Position numbers and translations under genes: made by a program. Shown here one piece after another: positions 50,301 through 61,671 of a stretch of DNA of 64,000 nt (positions within the stretch are counted from its first letter, which is position 1; each line of letters starts with the position of its first letter). The stretch covers positions 3,954,501 to 4,018,500 of the forward strand of contig NZ_VWNA01000001.1 in NCBI RefSeq assembly GCF_009600605.1. Reading direction: 5' to 3'. The notes under the pieces were generated by a model that was given only the letters and a program-made list of their open reading frames with translations, did no database searches and had not been told where the DNA came from. The DNA is from Segnochrobactrum spirostomi. Lineage in GTDB: Bacteria; Pseudomonadota; Alphaproteobacteria; Rhizobiales; Segnochrobactraceae.

Positions 50301-53300
50301 ATGTGACGGCCTCGGGGGCGATCACCGGCACGGGCGCGCTGGTTCAGGCGGGCACGGGGACGCTGACGCTGGTCGGCTCGAACAGCGCGGGCGCGGGGAC
50401 CACGGTCTCCGGCGGCACGCTCGAGATCCTGAGCGGGGTGACGCTCGCGAGCGACATCGTGGTGCAGTCCGGCGGCACGCTGCAGGGTGAGACGAGCGGG
50501 ACGGCGGGCGCGGCGGTCAACGGCGCGGTGAGCGTGCAGGACGGCGGTACGCTGCGTGCGGCGCCGACGAGCACCGCGGGGGTGCATGGGTTGTCGATGA
50601 CGTCGCTGACGCTGTCGAACGGCGCCAACGTCGACGTGATCCTCGGCTCGAACACCGGGATCGGGGTGTTCTCGACCGGAGCGCTGACGCTCGACGGCGT
50701 CCTCAACGTGACGAATGCGGGCGCCATGTCGCTCGGCGTCTACCGGCTTATCGACTACACGACGATGGTGGCGAACAACGGACTCGTTCTGGGCAGCACG
50801 CCGACCGCGTTCGCCTATGAGGTCCAGCAGGCGCCGGGGCAGGTGAATCTCGCCGTGCTGAGCGGCGACATGCTCTACTGGAACGGCTCGACGACGACGC
50901 CGGATGGGACCATCCACGGCGGCAATGGGACCTGGACCGCGAACGCCGGCCAGACCAACTGGCTGACGAGCCCCCTCAACCAGTCGCGGGCCTGGAACAG
51001 CCAGTTCGCGGTGTTTGCCGGCACGGCGGGCGCGGTGACGGTGGACAACACCGCCGGGCCGGTTTCGACGACCGGCATGCAGTTCATGGTGGACGGCTAT
51101 TCGGTGTCGGGCGGCGTCGTCACGCTCGCGGCGTCGAGCGGCCAGACCCAGGTGCGCGTCGGTGACGGGACGAGCGCGGGAGCCGGCTATGTGGCGACCG
51201 TCGGCTCCGTTCTGGACGGCACGACGGGGCTCGAGAAGACCGACCTCGGCACTCTGATCCTGACCGGCGCCAACACCTACACCGGCAACACGACGGTGAC
51301 GCAGGGCACGCTCCAGATCGGCAATGGCGGCGCCACCGGTTCGATCGGCGGCGACGTTGCCGTGGCATCGGGGGCGACGCTCGCCTTCGACCGCAGCGGC
51401 ACGGTTTCGTTCGGGGGCGTGGTCTCCGGCGCGGGCGGGCTGACGCAGGCGGGTCCGGGCACGCTGACGCTGACGGGCACCAACACCTATACCGGCGGCA
51501 CGACCATTGCGGCCGGAACGCTTCAAATCGGCAATGGCGGCACGACGGGTTCGATCACCGGTCCGGTCGTGAACAACGGGACGCTCGCCTTCGACCGTTC
51601 CGACAACACGAGCTTCGCCGAGGCAATCTCGGGCTCCGGCAGCCTGATCAAGAACGGCTCCGGCACGCTGACGCTGGCGGGGACCAACGCGTTCACCGGC
51701 GCGACGACCATCAACGGCGGCACGTTGTCGATCATGGGCGGCGCCTCGCTCGCCGACGGCGCGCGCCTGACGGTGAACGCGAATGGGCTGCTCAACCTCG
51801 TCGATGCCGACGAGACGGTGGGCTCGCTGGCGGGGGGCGGCAACGTCGCCCTCAACACGCACTGCCTGATCACCGGCGGCGACGGGACGAGCTCGACCTT
51901 CTCCGGCGGGATCTCGGGATCGGGCTGCGTCACCAAGACCGGCGACGGGACGATGACGCTGACCGGCACCAGCACCTATTCCGGCACCACGACGGTGTCC
52001 GGAGGCACGATCGCGATCGGGTCGGCGGACGCCATCGGGACCGGACCGCTCGCGCTGGTGGGAGCCGGCACGCTCGAGGCGGTCGACGACTTCACCTTCG
52101 CGCGGGGCATCTCGCTGACGCCGGTCGACGGCAGCGGTGGCGGCACCGTGACCGTTGATTACACACAGACGCTGACGGTGTCCGGGGTTGTTTCGGGGAA
52201 CGGTGCGCTGACGAAGACGGGAGGCGGCACGCTGGTCCTGTCGGGCACCAACACCTTCTCGGGCGCGACCACCGTGGACGGTGGCCAGCTCTCGCTCATG
52301 GGCGGCTCGTCGCTGTCGGACACGGCGCGCCTGACGATCGCCGGGTTCGCCACGGTCGAACTCGTCGACGCCGACGAGACGGTGGGCTCTCTCGCGGGAG
52401 CGGGCACCGTGACCCTCGACGGCCACTGCCTGTCGACCGGTGGCGACGGGACCAGCTCGAGCTTCTCGGGCTCTCTGAACGGGCCGGGCTGCCTGACGAA
52501 GACCGGCGACGGCACCCTGACGCTGTCGGGGATCAACACGCTGACCGGCCCGGTGACGGTGTCGGGTGGCGCGGTGCAGGTCTCGGCCGCCAGTGCTCTC
52601 GGCGGCGGACCGCTCGCCCTCTCGGGCGGCGGCACGCTCCAGGCGAGCGGCACCTTCACCTATGCGAACGCGGTGTCGCTCACCCCGGTGTCGGGAACCG
52701 GCGGCGGCACGTTCAACGTGGATGACGCTCAGACCTTGACCCTGATTGGTGCCATCACGGGTCTCGGCAATCTCGCCAAGACCGGCACCGGTACGCTCGT
52801 TATCGAGGGCATCAACACGGCGAGCGGCGCGACGAACGTGAACGCCGGGACGCTGATCGCGCGCGGCGGCCAGGCACTCAGCGGTGAGAGCGCCGTCACG
52901 GTCGCGAGCGGGGCGCAGCTCATCGTCGGCGGGGCCGACGCCACGATCGGCTCCCTGTCGGGGGCTGGTGCCGTGCAGTTGTCCGACGCCAGCCTCAGCC
53001 TCGGCGGCGACAACACGACCACGACCTATTCCGGCACTCTGTCCGGCACGGGTGGGCTGACGAAGACCGGCACGGGCACGCTGACCCTCGCGGGGGCGAA
53101 CTCCTATTCGGGCAACACCGAGATCAGGGGCGGCGCGCTCAACGTTTCAGGCGGCCTCACGGACAGCGACGTCTACGTCTACGACCAGGCGACGCTGTCG
53201 GGCGGCGGCACGATCACCAAGACGGTACACGTGCTGTCGGGCGGCACGATCGCCGGCAGCGTCGGGAGCGGCCTCACGATGGGCGCCCTCGACATGCAGG

Positions 53301-56300
53301 CGGGGGCGACCATGAGCGTCAGCCTCGGCGCGCCGAGCGGCTCGGGCGTCTTCAACATCAACGGCAACGTCAACCTGGCCGGCACCCTCGCGGTCAATCC
53401 GAACCCCGGCTTCGGCTACGGCATCTACCGCATCGCGAACTATGGCGGCACGCTCAATTATGCCGGCATGACGGTGTCGGGGCTCCCTGCCAATCTCGAA
53501 GGCGGCGTGCAGACGGTGATCCCCGGTCAGATCAACCTCTACGTCGATGACGCGAACAACCCGACCGAGTTCTGGAACGGGTCGAACACCTCGCCGACCC
53601 AGGTCGTGCTCGGCGGCACCGGGACCTGGACCGCTGGAGCTCAGACCAACTGGGTGAACGAGAGTGGTACGGTTTCCAAGACGTGGAACAGCGGCTTTGC
53701 CGTGTTCCAAGGCAGCGCCGGCACGGTGACCGTGGACGACACGGACGCCCAGGTCTCCGCGGTCGGCATGCAGTTCGTGACGAGCGGCTACGTCGTCACC
53801 GGCGACTCCATCAATCTGACGGGTGCGGCCTTGATCCGCGTCGGCGACGGCACGCCCGAGGGAGCCACAACTCTCGGCACCATCGCTTCGGTTCTCACCG
53901 GCACGGCTGGTCTCGAGAAGAGCGACTACGGCACGCTCGTTCTGACCGGCGCGAACACCTATACCGGTGGAACCACCATCTCCGCCGGCACGCTCCAGAT
54001 CGGCAACGGCGGGACCACGGGCTCCATCCTCGGTGATGTGACCGACAACGGTGCGCTGGCGTTCAACCAGTCCGGCGATGTGACCTTCGCCGGCTCGATC
54101 TCGGGCTCCGGCACGCTCTCCCAGATCGGATCCGGGACCCTGACGCTGACCGGGGCGAGCACTTTTAGTGGTGGCACCACAGTGTCGGCGGGCACGCTCG
54201 CGGTCGGCGACAACAGCGCGCTCGGCACGGGCACGTTGGCGATGGCCGAGGGCACGACACTCGCCTTCGCCGCGGATGGGCTGACGCTTGCGAACGCCGT
54301 CACCCTGACGGGTGACCCGACGATCTCGGTCGCCTCCGGCCAGACCGGCACCCTCGCGGGAGTCCTGTCGGATGGCGCCCAGCCGGGTGACATCGTCAAG
54401 ACGGGCGGAGGTACGCTCGTCCTGGCGGCCGACAACACCTACTCGGGCGGAACGACGGTCTCGACCGGTACGCTGCAGATCGGCAGCGGCGGCACGTCCG
54501 GCTCGATCCTCGGTGACGTCACCGACAACGGCACGCTCGCCTTCAACCGCTCGGACGATATCACCTTCGCGGGTATGATCTCCGGCTCGGGCGCTCTCGT
54601 TCAGGCGGGCCCGGGGACGCTGACGCTGACCGGCGCGAACACCTATTCCGGTGGCACCACCGTGTCCGCCGGCACCCTGACCGGCAACACCACCAGCCTG
54701 CAGGGCAACATCGTCGACAATGCCGCGGTCGTCTTCAATCAGACGACCACCGGCACCTACGCCGGGGCCATCTCCGGCACAGGGTCGATGACCAAGACCG
54801 GAACGGGCACGCTCATCCTGATCGGGGAGAACACCTTCACCGGTGGCACCACGATCTCTGAAGGCACGCTTCAGATCGGCAACGGAGGCACCACGGGCGC
54901 GCTCGTCGGCGCCATCGTCAACAACGCGGCGCTCGTCTTCAACCGCTCCGACACCTACAATTTCCCGGGCACCATCACCGGCCCGGGATCGGTGACGATC
55001 GTCGGCGGCACGGTGAACTTCACCAGTGCAGGCGGCTACGCGGGTCCCATCTCGGTCGCCGATGCGACGTTCGAGCTGGCGCCCGGGGCGGTCTCCGCCT
55101 CGAGCTACACGATCGGGGCGGGTGGCGTGATCGGCGGCACCGGCACCATCGGCGGGCTGACCGTGCTTAGCGGCGGCACGGCGTCTCCGGGCTATTCGCC
55201 GGGCACCCTGACGGTCAACGGCAATGTCAGCTTCGGGGCGGGTTCGGTCTATCAGGTCGACATCACCCCGCAGGGCGCCCACGACCTGATCATCGCCTCC
55301 GGCACCGCCACGATCTCGGGCGGCACGGTGCAGGTCGTTGCGACCCAGGGCACCTACGCCCCGGGCACGAAGTACACGATCCTCACCGCCCAGGGCGGGA
55401 TCAGCGGTCAGTTCTCCGGGCTCACCGTGAACTACGCCTACCTCGATCCGACGCTGAGCTACGATCCCAACAACGTCTACCTGACGCTTGCCCGCAACGC
55501 GGCGGCGTTTGCCGACGCCGCCTACACGACGAACCAGAAGGCGACGGCAGCGGCGGTCGAGCCTCTTGGCGCGGGCAACGCCGTCTATAGCGCGGTGCTG
55601 CAGCTCTCCGGGGCGCAGGCATCCGCGGCGTTCGACGCCCTGTCGGGCGAGGCCTACGCCTCGGCCTCTTCGGTCATGCAGCAGCAATCGAGTTATCTGC
55701 GCGAGGCGGTCGGCACCCGCGTGCGCCAGGGGCTCATCGGGCAGTCGGGCTTTGGCCAGGAGACGGCGAAGCTCGCACCGGGTTACGACGCGACGGTGTG
55801 GACGCAGGCCTATGGTGCCTGGGGCCAGACCGCCGGCAACGGCAACGCGGCGAGCGTCGACCGCACCATCGGCGGCTTCTTCACCGGCATCGACGCGGCG
55901 GTGTCGGAGGCGGCGCGGGTCGGCGTCGTCGGCGGCTATAGCCGCTCGACCTTCAACGTCGATGCCCGCTCGTCCTCGGGCGACATCGACAATTACGATC
56001 TCGGTCTCTACGGCGGCGCCAAGTTCGGTTCGCTGTCGCTCACGGCGGCGGCGTCCTATACGTGGCACGACCTGTCGGTCGACCGCACCATCGCCTTCTC
56101 GGGCTTCTCGGGGCTCGCCTCGTCGAACTACCAGGCGGGCACCACGCAGGTGTTCGGCGAGGCGGCGTGGCGGGTCGACCTGAGCAAGAGCGTCGATGCG
56201 AAGACGTTCGGGGCGGCCTCACTCGAGCCGTTCGCGAACCTCGCCTACGTGAACCTGTCGTCGCAGAACTTCACGGAGACGGGGACGCCGGCGGCGTTGA

Positions 56301-56641
56301 CGGGGTCGGCGGAGACCGAGAACACGCTCTACTCGACGCTGGGCGTGCGGGCGGCGACGGTGTTCCAGATGGCGAACGGGGCGGCGTTGACGCCGCATGC
56401 GAGCCTCGGCTGGCAGCATGCCTTCGGCGACGTGAACTCGTCGGCCTCGCTCGCCTTCGCGAGCGGCGGCTCGGCGTTCTCGGTCGCGGGCGTTCCGATC
56501 GCCCGCGACGCGGCGCTCGTCGGGGCGGGGGTCGACTACGCCTTCTCGAAGTCGGTGTCGGCGTCGGTGACCTACAGCGGCCAGTTCGGCTCGGGCACCG
56601 AGGACAACGCCTTCAAGGGCACCATCAACATCAAGTTCTGA
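47381..56641 (+). CDS. Giant autotransporter 2, main passenger and barrel (split by frameshift)
   Basis: 3,086 aa as an open frame from a GTG at 47381 that has no signal peptide or ribosome site, so it is the continuation of the preceding frame rather than a separate gene. The passenger holds dozens of NTYTGGTTISAGTLQIGNGG repeats (PF12951, beta-helix) and three more WNG/GTW/TNW modules at about 48.7, 50.9 and 53.6 kb. The barrel begins near 55.8 kb (TVWTQAYGAWGQTAG) and ends TINIKF with the terminal Phe needed for outer-membrane insertion. The barrel is nearly identical to that of autotransporter 1. Likely a large adhesin or biofilm factor. Confidence 0.92.
54431..56641 (+). repeat. Duplicated autotransporter 3' segment, copy 2
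   Basis: Counterpart of 36487-38697 with equal length (2,211 bp). Near-identity in the barrel part suggests recent duplication or gene conversion. Confidence 0.85.
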
Positions 56642-56649
56642 CGCTCGCG

Positions 56650-56673
56650 CCGGGGGCTCCACCGAGCTCCCGG
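56650..56673 (+). terminator. Hairpin after autotransporter 2
   Basis: CCGGGGGCT pairs with AGCTCCCGG (one G-T pair) across a 6-base loop, 9 bp after the stop. It corresponds to the hairpin after autotransporter 1. No T-tract follows. Confidence 0.45.
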
Positions 56674-56837
56674 TGCGTCCAAGCCCTCGCCCCGGTGAAC
56701 TTTCCCCCGTGCCGGGTGCGAGGGTCGGGCCGGCGGTCGCGTTCCTTCAAAGACCAGCGACGCTGGCCCGGCTCCACGCACGTAACCTGAGTGACCGTGT
56801 CCAGTTCCGAGACTTCCGCGCCAGAAAGGCCCTCTCG

Positions 56838-57638
56838 TTGACCCAGCCCGCGCCGGCCCTGCCGCTCTTCTATCGTAGCCCGATGCTCATTCGGGCTCCG
56901 GAACATCTCGGATTTGGCCTGAAGCCGACCGAGACCCCGTTCAGCTTCGCCGCCGAGGCGACCGCGATCCCGATCGTCGGCAACGAGTTCGCTCTCACCG
57001 GCCGGCACTACCCGATCGTCTTCGCCAACGACGCCGATGGCATGCCTTTGGCGGTGACGGGTGTGGAGGCAGGGCGGAATGTGTTCGTGACGGCCGACGG
57101 GCACTGGCGCGCCATGACCTATGTGCCGAGCTACGTCCGCCGCTATCCGTTCATCGGGATGACGACGGACGCGGCGGGAACCGTCATGCTCGGCGTCGAC
57201 AGCGGATGCGGCCGGCTCACGGCGGACGTCCGACGTGAGGGTGGCGAGCCGCTGTTCGAATTGGATGGCAAGCCGACGGACACGAGCCGCGCAGCGATCG
57301 CCTTCTGCGAGGCCTACGCGGTCGAGCACGAGCGCAGCAGAGTGTTCGTCGCGGCGCTGTCGGAACACAGCCTTCTGGTCGAGCGCTCGGTGACGATCCG
57401 CCCGACCCAGGCCCGAAACGGAGCCGACGATCGCGAAGCGCCCGCCGAGATCAAGGTCGGGGGCTTTCGTCTGGTAGACGAGGCAGCCTTCCGCGCCCTC
57501 GACCGCTCTGTCGTAGCCGACTTCTACGCGCGTGGATGGCTCGATCTTATCGTCCTTCGCCTCGCGTCGCAGTACGCTTGGCAAGATCTCGCCGTTCTGG
57601 CCGAGCTATCGAAAACCACCGAGGCTGCGCCCGCCTGA
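56838..57638 (+). CDS. SapC family protein
   Basis: A 266-aa protein of the SapC family (PF07277), found next to surface-layer genes and of unknown biochemical role. Features: LPLFYRSPMLIRAPEHLGFG at the N-terminus, FSFAAEATAIPIVGNEFALT, HYPIVFANDADGMPLAVTGV, WRAMTYVPSYVRRYPF and the C-terminal AWQDLAVLAEL. I chose TTG 56838 behind AAAGG because SapC proteins begin just before LPLFY; the first internal ATG (56883) would cut the conserved start. It is the first gene after the giant autotransporter and may help surface assembly, which is inference. Confidence 0.85.
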   Translation: MTQPAPALPLFYRSPMLIRAPEHLGFGLKPTETPFSFAAEATAIPIVGNEFALTGRHYPIVFANDADGMPLAVTGVEAGRNVFVTADGHWRAMTYVPSYVRRYPFIGMTTDAAGTVMLGVDSGCGRLTADVRREGGEPLFELDGKPTDTSRAAIAFCEAYAVEHERSRVFVAALSEHSLLVERSVTIRPTQARNGADDREAPAEIKVGGFRLVDEAAFRALDRSVVADFYARGWLDLIVLRLASQYAWQDLAVLAELSKTTEAAPA

Positions 57639-57697
57639 GCGCGGCTCGGCGTCTCGCCCGCGCTTGTTGTCCCGTTCGCTAAAGGTCCGGAGTTCTC

Positions 57698-58297
57698 ATG
57701 TCTCGTTCGCTCACGATCCTGTCGACGGTCCTGGCCATCGGGCTGTTCGCCGGCTCAGGTGCCTCCGCGCAGACCGTCAAGGCTGCATCAGGAACCAAGA
57801 CGGCCGCTCCAGCCAAAGGTGACCAATCTCATGCCGCGGCGGGCGAGCTGCCCGGCGGTGCGTCGTCCCTTCAGGAGAGCTACGGCGATTGGACGGTGAA
57901 CTGCGCGTTGCCGAACGGGCAGAAGGTCTGCACCTTCTCGCAGACCCAGACCAAGCAGGACACCAACCAGCGCGTTCTCACCGCCGAGCTGACCCTGGGC
58001 CCTGACGGCGCCATCGTCGGTGTGCTCGTACTGCCGTTTGGGCTCGCGCTTGCAAACGGCGTCACGCTTGCGATCGACGACGGCGAACCCGGTCCCGCCC
58101 TGCCGTTCCAGACCTGTCTGCCGGCCGGTTGCCTTGTTCAGTTGAAGTTCGGCGCCGACAAGATCGCCGATCTAGGTCGCGCCAAGCAGCTTAAGATCAC
58201 CGCGACCGCCGCCGACACCGGTCAGGCGCTGCCCTTCACGCTTTCGCTGCGGGGCTTTACCCAGGCCGCTGCGCGCACCAAGGCGCTCGTCGGCTAG
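57698..58297 (+). CDS. Invasion-associated locus B (IalB) family protein
   Basis: A 199-aa periplasmic protein with a signal peptide (TILSTVLAIGLFAGSGASA). The IalB domain (PF06776) is visible: ESYGDWTVNCALPNGQKVCT, VLVLPFGLALANGVTLAIDD, FQTCLPAGCLVQLKFGADKI and PFTLSLRGFTQA. It has the four conserved Cys expected for two disulfides. In Bartonella IalB contributes to erythrocyte invasion; in free-living relatives its role is unknown. It follows SapC by 59 bp in the same direction, so the two are probably co-transcribed. Confidence 0.92.
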   Translation: MSRSLTILSTVLAIGLFAGSGASAQTVKAASGTKTAAPAKGDQSHAAAGELPGGASSLQESYGDWTVNCALPNGQKVCTFSQTQTKQDTNQRVLTAELTLGPDGAIVGVLVLPFGLALANGVTLAIDDGEPGPALPFQTCLPAGCLVQLKFGADKIADLGRAKQLKITATAADTGQALPFTLSLRGFTQAAARTKALVG

Positions 58298-58414
58298 AGT
58301 GTGCGCAAGAACAGCGAGCCGCAATAGGCGTGCGCCTCGCTTCGATTTGTTGTGATCGGTCGGGACACCGCTCCGTGCAGCGCAGCGCGTCGCTGAAGCG
58401 ATCTGCGGCTCAAT

Positions 58415-58448
58415 CCTTATCTCTCACCAAGCCTTATCTCTCACCAAG
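58415..58448. repeat. Tandem 17-bp direct repeat at the trpS remnant edge
   Basis: CCTTATCTCTCACCAAG occurs twice in exact tandem (58415-58431 and 58432-58448). The second copy contains the stop-codon end of the trpS remnant, so the repeat marks a rearrangement junction. Confidence 0.8.
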
Positions 58449-58640
58449 GCTGAAGAGCACCAGCGCAGCCCTGACCTCGTCGAGCGTCTGCTGGGTAAGG
58501 ACGGCCGCTCTTGCCGTGCCGGCCCGGACGACGTCCATGACGAAGTCCGGTTGCTTCGCGAACGCCGCGCGCCGTTCCCGGATCGGGCAGAGCAACGCCT
58601 GGAGGCCGGCGTCGAGGCGTTTCTTCTGAGGACCGTCTGT
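58434..58640 (-). pseudogene. 3' fragment of trpS (decayed duplicate)
   Basis: About 200 bp matches the 3' end of the intact trpS (38985-39185) at high identity, with several substitutions. The reverse-strand reading ends LFSLGER and a TAA, against LFSFGGG in the intact gene. Matching is lost beyond about 58640. There is no start or catalytic region. It is evidence that the autotransporter-trpS unit was once duplicated. The rest of the gap 58298-58808 shows no gene. Confidence 0.85.
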
Positions 58641-58808
58641 TCGACGGCGTTGCCCAGATCGAGCCTGAAGCTCCTTCAGCCGAGAACCCGCGAAAGCGCG
58701 CTGGCGGTAGGCAAAAAAGCGGCGCTCCGATCGCGTCGAAGCGCCGCCATTCAGGGCCTGGAGAGACCGTGGGTCGCGAGCCTACGGCGACCTTTTCCGG
58801 CTCGTGCT

Positions 58809-60983
58809 CTACTTCATGCTCAGCGTCTCGAAGTGCCCGTCAGGGATGAACCAGATATAGTCGCCTCCAACGACCGGCTTGGCGTTGTTGACGACAAAAT
58901 TGCGGCACTCGATCCCGTCGGCCGCACCCGGCTTGCAATGGTTGAGGCCGTTCGAGAAGAGAATGCGCGGATTCCACATGCACAGGTTGGTGTTCGGATC
59001 GCCGTAATCCCCGAGTAGGCTCGGGCATTGCGACGTCTGGCCGCCGGTGCGACCCGCCCCGACATTATAGGCGGGATCATTGGCGCGGCTGCCCGGGGTG
59101 AAGCCGGCGCGGCCGTGGCAGTTGCGGCAATTGGTGCCGATCGGGTGGATCACCGGTTCGATATAGACGTTCTGCGAGACCGGCAGATAAGGCAGAGCAT
59201 CGCCCTTCGGATTGGTCTGCGCCCATTTCGGGGGCGTGCCGTTGAAATAGTCCGAAATTCTGCTCGGCTGGCCATCGATCTGATAACGGATACCGTACTC
59301 ATCCGTCAGAAGATAATATTTGCGCCAATTGCTGCTCCGCGTGGCGTTGTCGATCGCCGTGATTTCGTTGGCTTGCAGGCCGGACGATTGGGCGGGACTG
59401 TCGCTATCGGGGGCGAGCGTCGCGCCGTAGGTGGGCGATTGGCCGAAGCAATTGTTGTAGAGCGGAAGACCGCAATCGCCCAGGGTGTCGGCGCGCGGGC
59501 TCCACCACACGCTCTGGAAGGCCCAAGAATTGATCTCCTTGGTGGTGACGTGCATGGCGATCGAAATGAGGAAGTCGCCCGGTTCGAAGCCATTCGATTG
59601 ATCGCCGTAGGCCCAGATCATCGCCTGATCAAGAAGGGCACGGTCTGCCGGCGTGAAATATTTCTCGAGCACCTCCTGCGAAACCTGGATGTGCTGGAAG
59701 ACAGTGGCGGGATAGACACTTGGATTTTGGGTCGTGATCGCCGAAAAATTCCCTTTGCCGGTCGACGTGACATAAGCAAGCTGTAACGTCGCGGAGTTGG
59801 CGGACGCGCAGGAACTGCTGCCGATCGGCAGGCATGTATCGATGGCGACGACCTGCTTCCACTTCTCATAGCCGAGATATTCGGCGTTGGTCGCGTAGCT
59901 CTTGTCCTTGAAGAAGCTCGGAACCCACGGCGGCAAGGCACCATAGCGCACCCGGCATCCGGCGCTGCCGACCGTGGAGCCCGGCCGGCAACCCTTCACC
60001 GGCCAGAACATGTGCTTCGTCGCGATGTAGCGGCTGTCGATGCCGTCGGCGATCGTCGGAGGCCGCGGATCGGGTTCCTTCCATGCGCGATATTTCCTGG
60101 TGAGAGCCTGCTGGCTCATAGTGCGGATGATTGTCTCATAATTGCTCTGTTCGAGTGATTCCGTGGCGATCATGACGTTGCCTTCATTCACGAAGGCGGT
60201 GCCGTCGCAGATCTGGCCGGAACAGAATAAACCCTTTTGACCCGCCTGATCGCATGCTTCGGTGATCTTCTCCCACTGCTTATCCTTCAGCCAATCGGCA
60301 GCATTTTCTCTCGAGATACCGCAGCGATTGACCAGGACCAGCGGCGGTAGATTGTAAACCGGCGTGTCGCCGATGGTGTTGACAGTCTCAACCTGGCTCG
60401 GATCCGGATCGCCGTTCGCCGCGGTCGCGCTCACCGGCGTGGGCGTCAGGGCGCCGAGCGGCCTCACCTTCGTCGCGCCCGGGTTTGCCGCGCTTTTGGC
60501 CTTGCTGGTGAGCGTCGCGTTGGTGAGCCGGTTGCCGGTGTTCGGCCAGGTCATCCAGATCGGATAGTAGCCGCTACAGACGGTGCCGCTGTTCAGCCAG
60601 CAGCCCTTCGTGCCACCGACATTGGTCCATTGCTTCGCTGCGTCGTTGATGAAGGTGCCGATCGCAGCCGGCGTCCAGATCGCGGCCCAGAGGCGCCAGC
60701 CATGGGCGCGCACGGCGGGGCGGCTTGCGGGCGTCTGCTCCAGGAAGGCCCGTTCGAGCGGCTTGGCGCAGGCCGTATCCCCATCACACCAGCCAGACCA
60801 TCTCGGCAGGGGCTGGTAAGGCGTGAAGTTGGAGAAGGCGCCGGCCACCGCCTCGCTCGCCGCGGCCGCCGTGCCGCCGGGCGCCTGCGCCAAGCCATGC
60901 AAGAGACCACCTGCCGCGAGCCCGACTGCGACTGTTATCGTGCACAATGGCACGACGAATTTTCGCAGGAATATTGTTGACAT
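58809..60983 (-). CDS. Large exported protein with one c-type heme motif
   Basis: A 724-aa protein with a signal peptide (PLCTITVAVGLAAGGLLHGLA) and a GGAGG site before ATG 60983. Only one CxxCH heme motif is present, CRNCHG near 59.12 kb (about residue 620), set in IGTNCRNCHGRAGF. The long N-terminal part is rich in Trp, Pro and Tyr and has paired cysteines but no domain I recognise. The C-terminus ends DGHFETLSMK. A periplasmic or surface cytochrome is likely; no partner oxidase or reductase is nearby. The start and export are well supported, the function is unknown. Confidence 0.8.
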   Translation of the reverse strand: MSTIFLRKFVVPLCTITVAVGLAAGGLLHGLAQAPGGTAAAASEAVAGAFSNFTPYQPLPRWSGWCDGDTACAKPLERAFLEQTPASRPAVRAHGWRLWAAIWTPAAIGTFINDAAKQWTNVGGTKGCWLNSGTVCSGYYPIWMTWPNTGNRLTNATLTSKAKSAANPGATKVRPLGALTPTPVSATAANGDPDPSQVETVNTIGDTPVYNLPPLVLVNRCGISRENAADWLKDKQWEKITEACDQAGQKGLFCSGQICDGTAFVNEGNVMIATESLEQSNYETIIRTMSQQALTRKYRAWKEPDPRPPTIADGIDSRYIATKHMFWPVKGCRPGSTVGSAGCRVRYGALPPWVPSFFKDKSYATNAEYLGYEKWKQVVAIDTCLPIGSSSCASANSATLQLAYVTSTGKGNFSAITTQNPSVYPATVFQHIQVSQEVLEKYFTPADRALLDQAMIWAYGDQSNGFEPGDFLISIAMHVTTKEINSWAFQSVWWSPRADTLGDCGLPLYNNCFGQSPTYGATLAPDSDSPAQSSGLQANEITAIDNATRSSNWRKYYLLTDEYGIRYQIDGQPSRISDYFNGTPPKWAQTNPKGDALPYLPVSQNVYIEPVIHPIGTNCRNCHGRAGFTPGSRANDPAYNVGAGRTGGQTSQCPSLLGDYGDPNTNLCMWNPRILFSNGLNHCKPGAADGIECRNFVVNNAKPVVGGDYIWFIPDGHFETLSMK

Positions 60984-61019
60984 CCGCCCCTCCGAAGAAT
61001 TCCCCGCAGCGATAACTTC

Positions 61020-61286
61020 TCACTGCTCGCGGAGCATTAGAGGGTCGAAAGCCGAGTGGCGCAAGTTAAAGTTGCGATATGCGCATGGTGGCCTCAACTG
61101 AGCGTGGTCCGCTCGCGCTGCGCGATGAGCGGCCAGCGCCAGCATGGCTGCCCCGACGCAGGCGTTGAGCACAGGCCAGGCGTCGGGCCGGGCGAATAGC
61201 AGCCACAGCAACCGCGTGCCGTGACCGATGGCAGCGAATGAGGCGAATTTCACCGTCGCCGCCCGCGCGAGAGAGATGCGTCGCAA
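61020..61286 (-). pseudogene. LysE/ArgO exporter C-terminal remnant
   Basis: An 88-aa frame whose first half, FASFAAIGHGTRLLWLLFAR then PDAWPVLNACVGAAMLALAA, matches the last two membrane segments of LysE/ArgO amino-acid exporters (typical form: LGxGARLLxPLFARPRAWRVLxxxVGxxMLALA). The rest of a roughly 200-aa exporter is absent, and the remainder of the frame is not family-like. No intact gene occurs in 60984-61671. Confidence 0.5.
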
Positions 61287-61671
61287 CGCAGGTGCACAGC
61301 GGCGGACATTTGCCCTGCCGTGTGGAGGTGCGTGTCATCCTCGAGCTTCGAAGGCGCGTTGCACTTTCGGCGTGCGTTCGGGATGTTGCTCGACGAAGCC
61401 ATTTGGGACGTGCTTCGAACGCGGCATCGTTTGCGAGCGTAATCCGCCAGAAAGTGGCTGATCTCATTGAGCGGTGAAGCGACGCGCTCAGTACGGCGCT
61501 CGCATCCTGCCCCGAGCGGCGCCGGCGAGTCACAGAACAAGCGGCGAGGGCTACGGTGACATAAGCGGCATACGTTGTGACGCTCGTGGGAAGCGAAGGC
61601 CAAGTTAGCGCCGGCGGCCCATTTCCGCTTCGAGACAACGGAGATCGCCGCCGACTGGACCTGCGTGGGCC
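61287..61671. other. Intergenic gap without a supported gene
   Basis: Open frames here are Arg-rich and lack ribosome sites. It may contain more decayed exporter sequence upstream of the LysE remnant, but I see no motif. Confidence 0.3.

Noticed and set aside
58330-58629. 99-residue + strand frame at the trpS remnant
   Set aside because: It is the antisense of the trpS 3' fragment; the same antisense frame occurs opposite the intact trpS.
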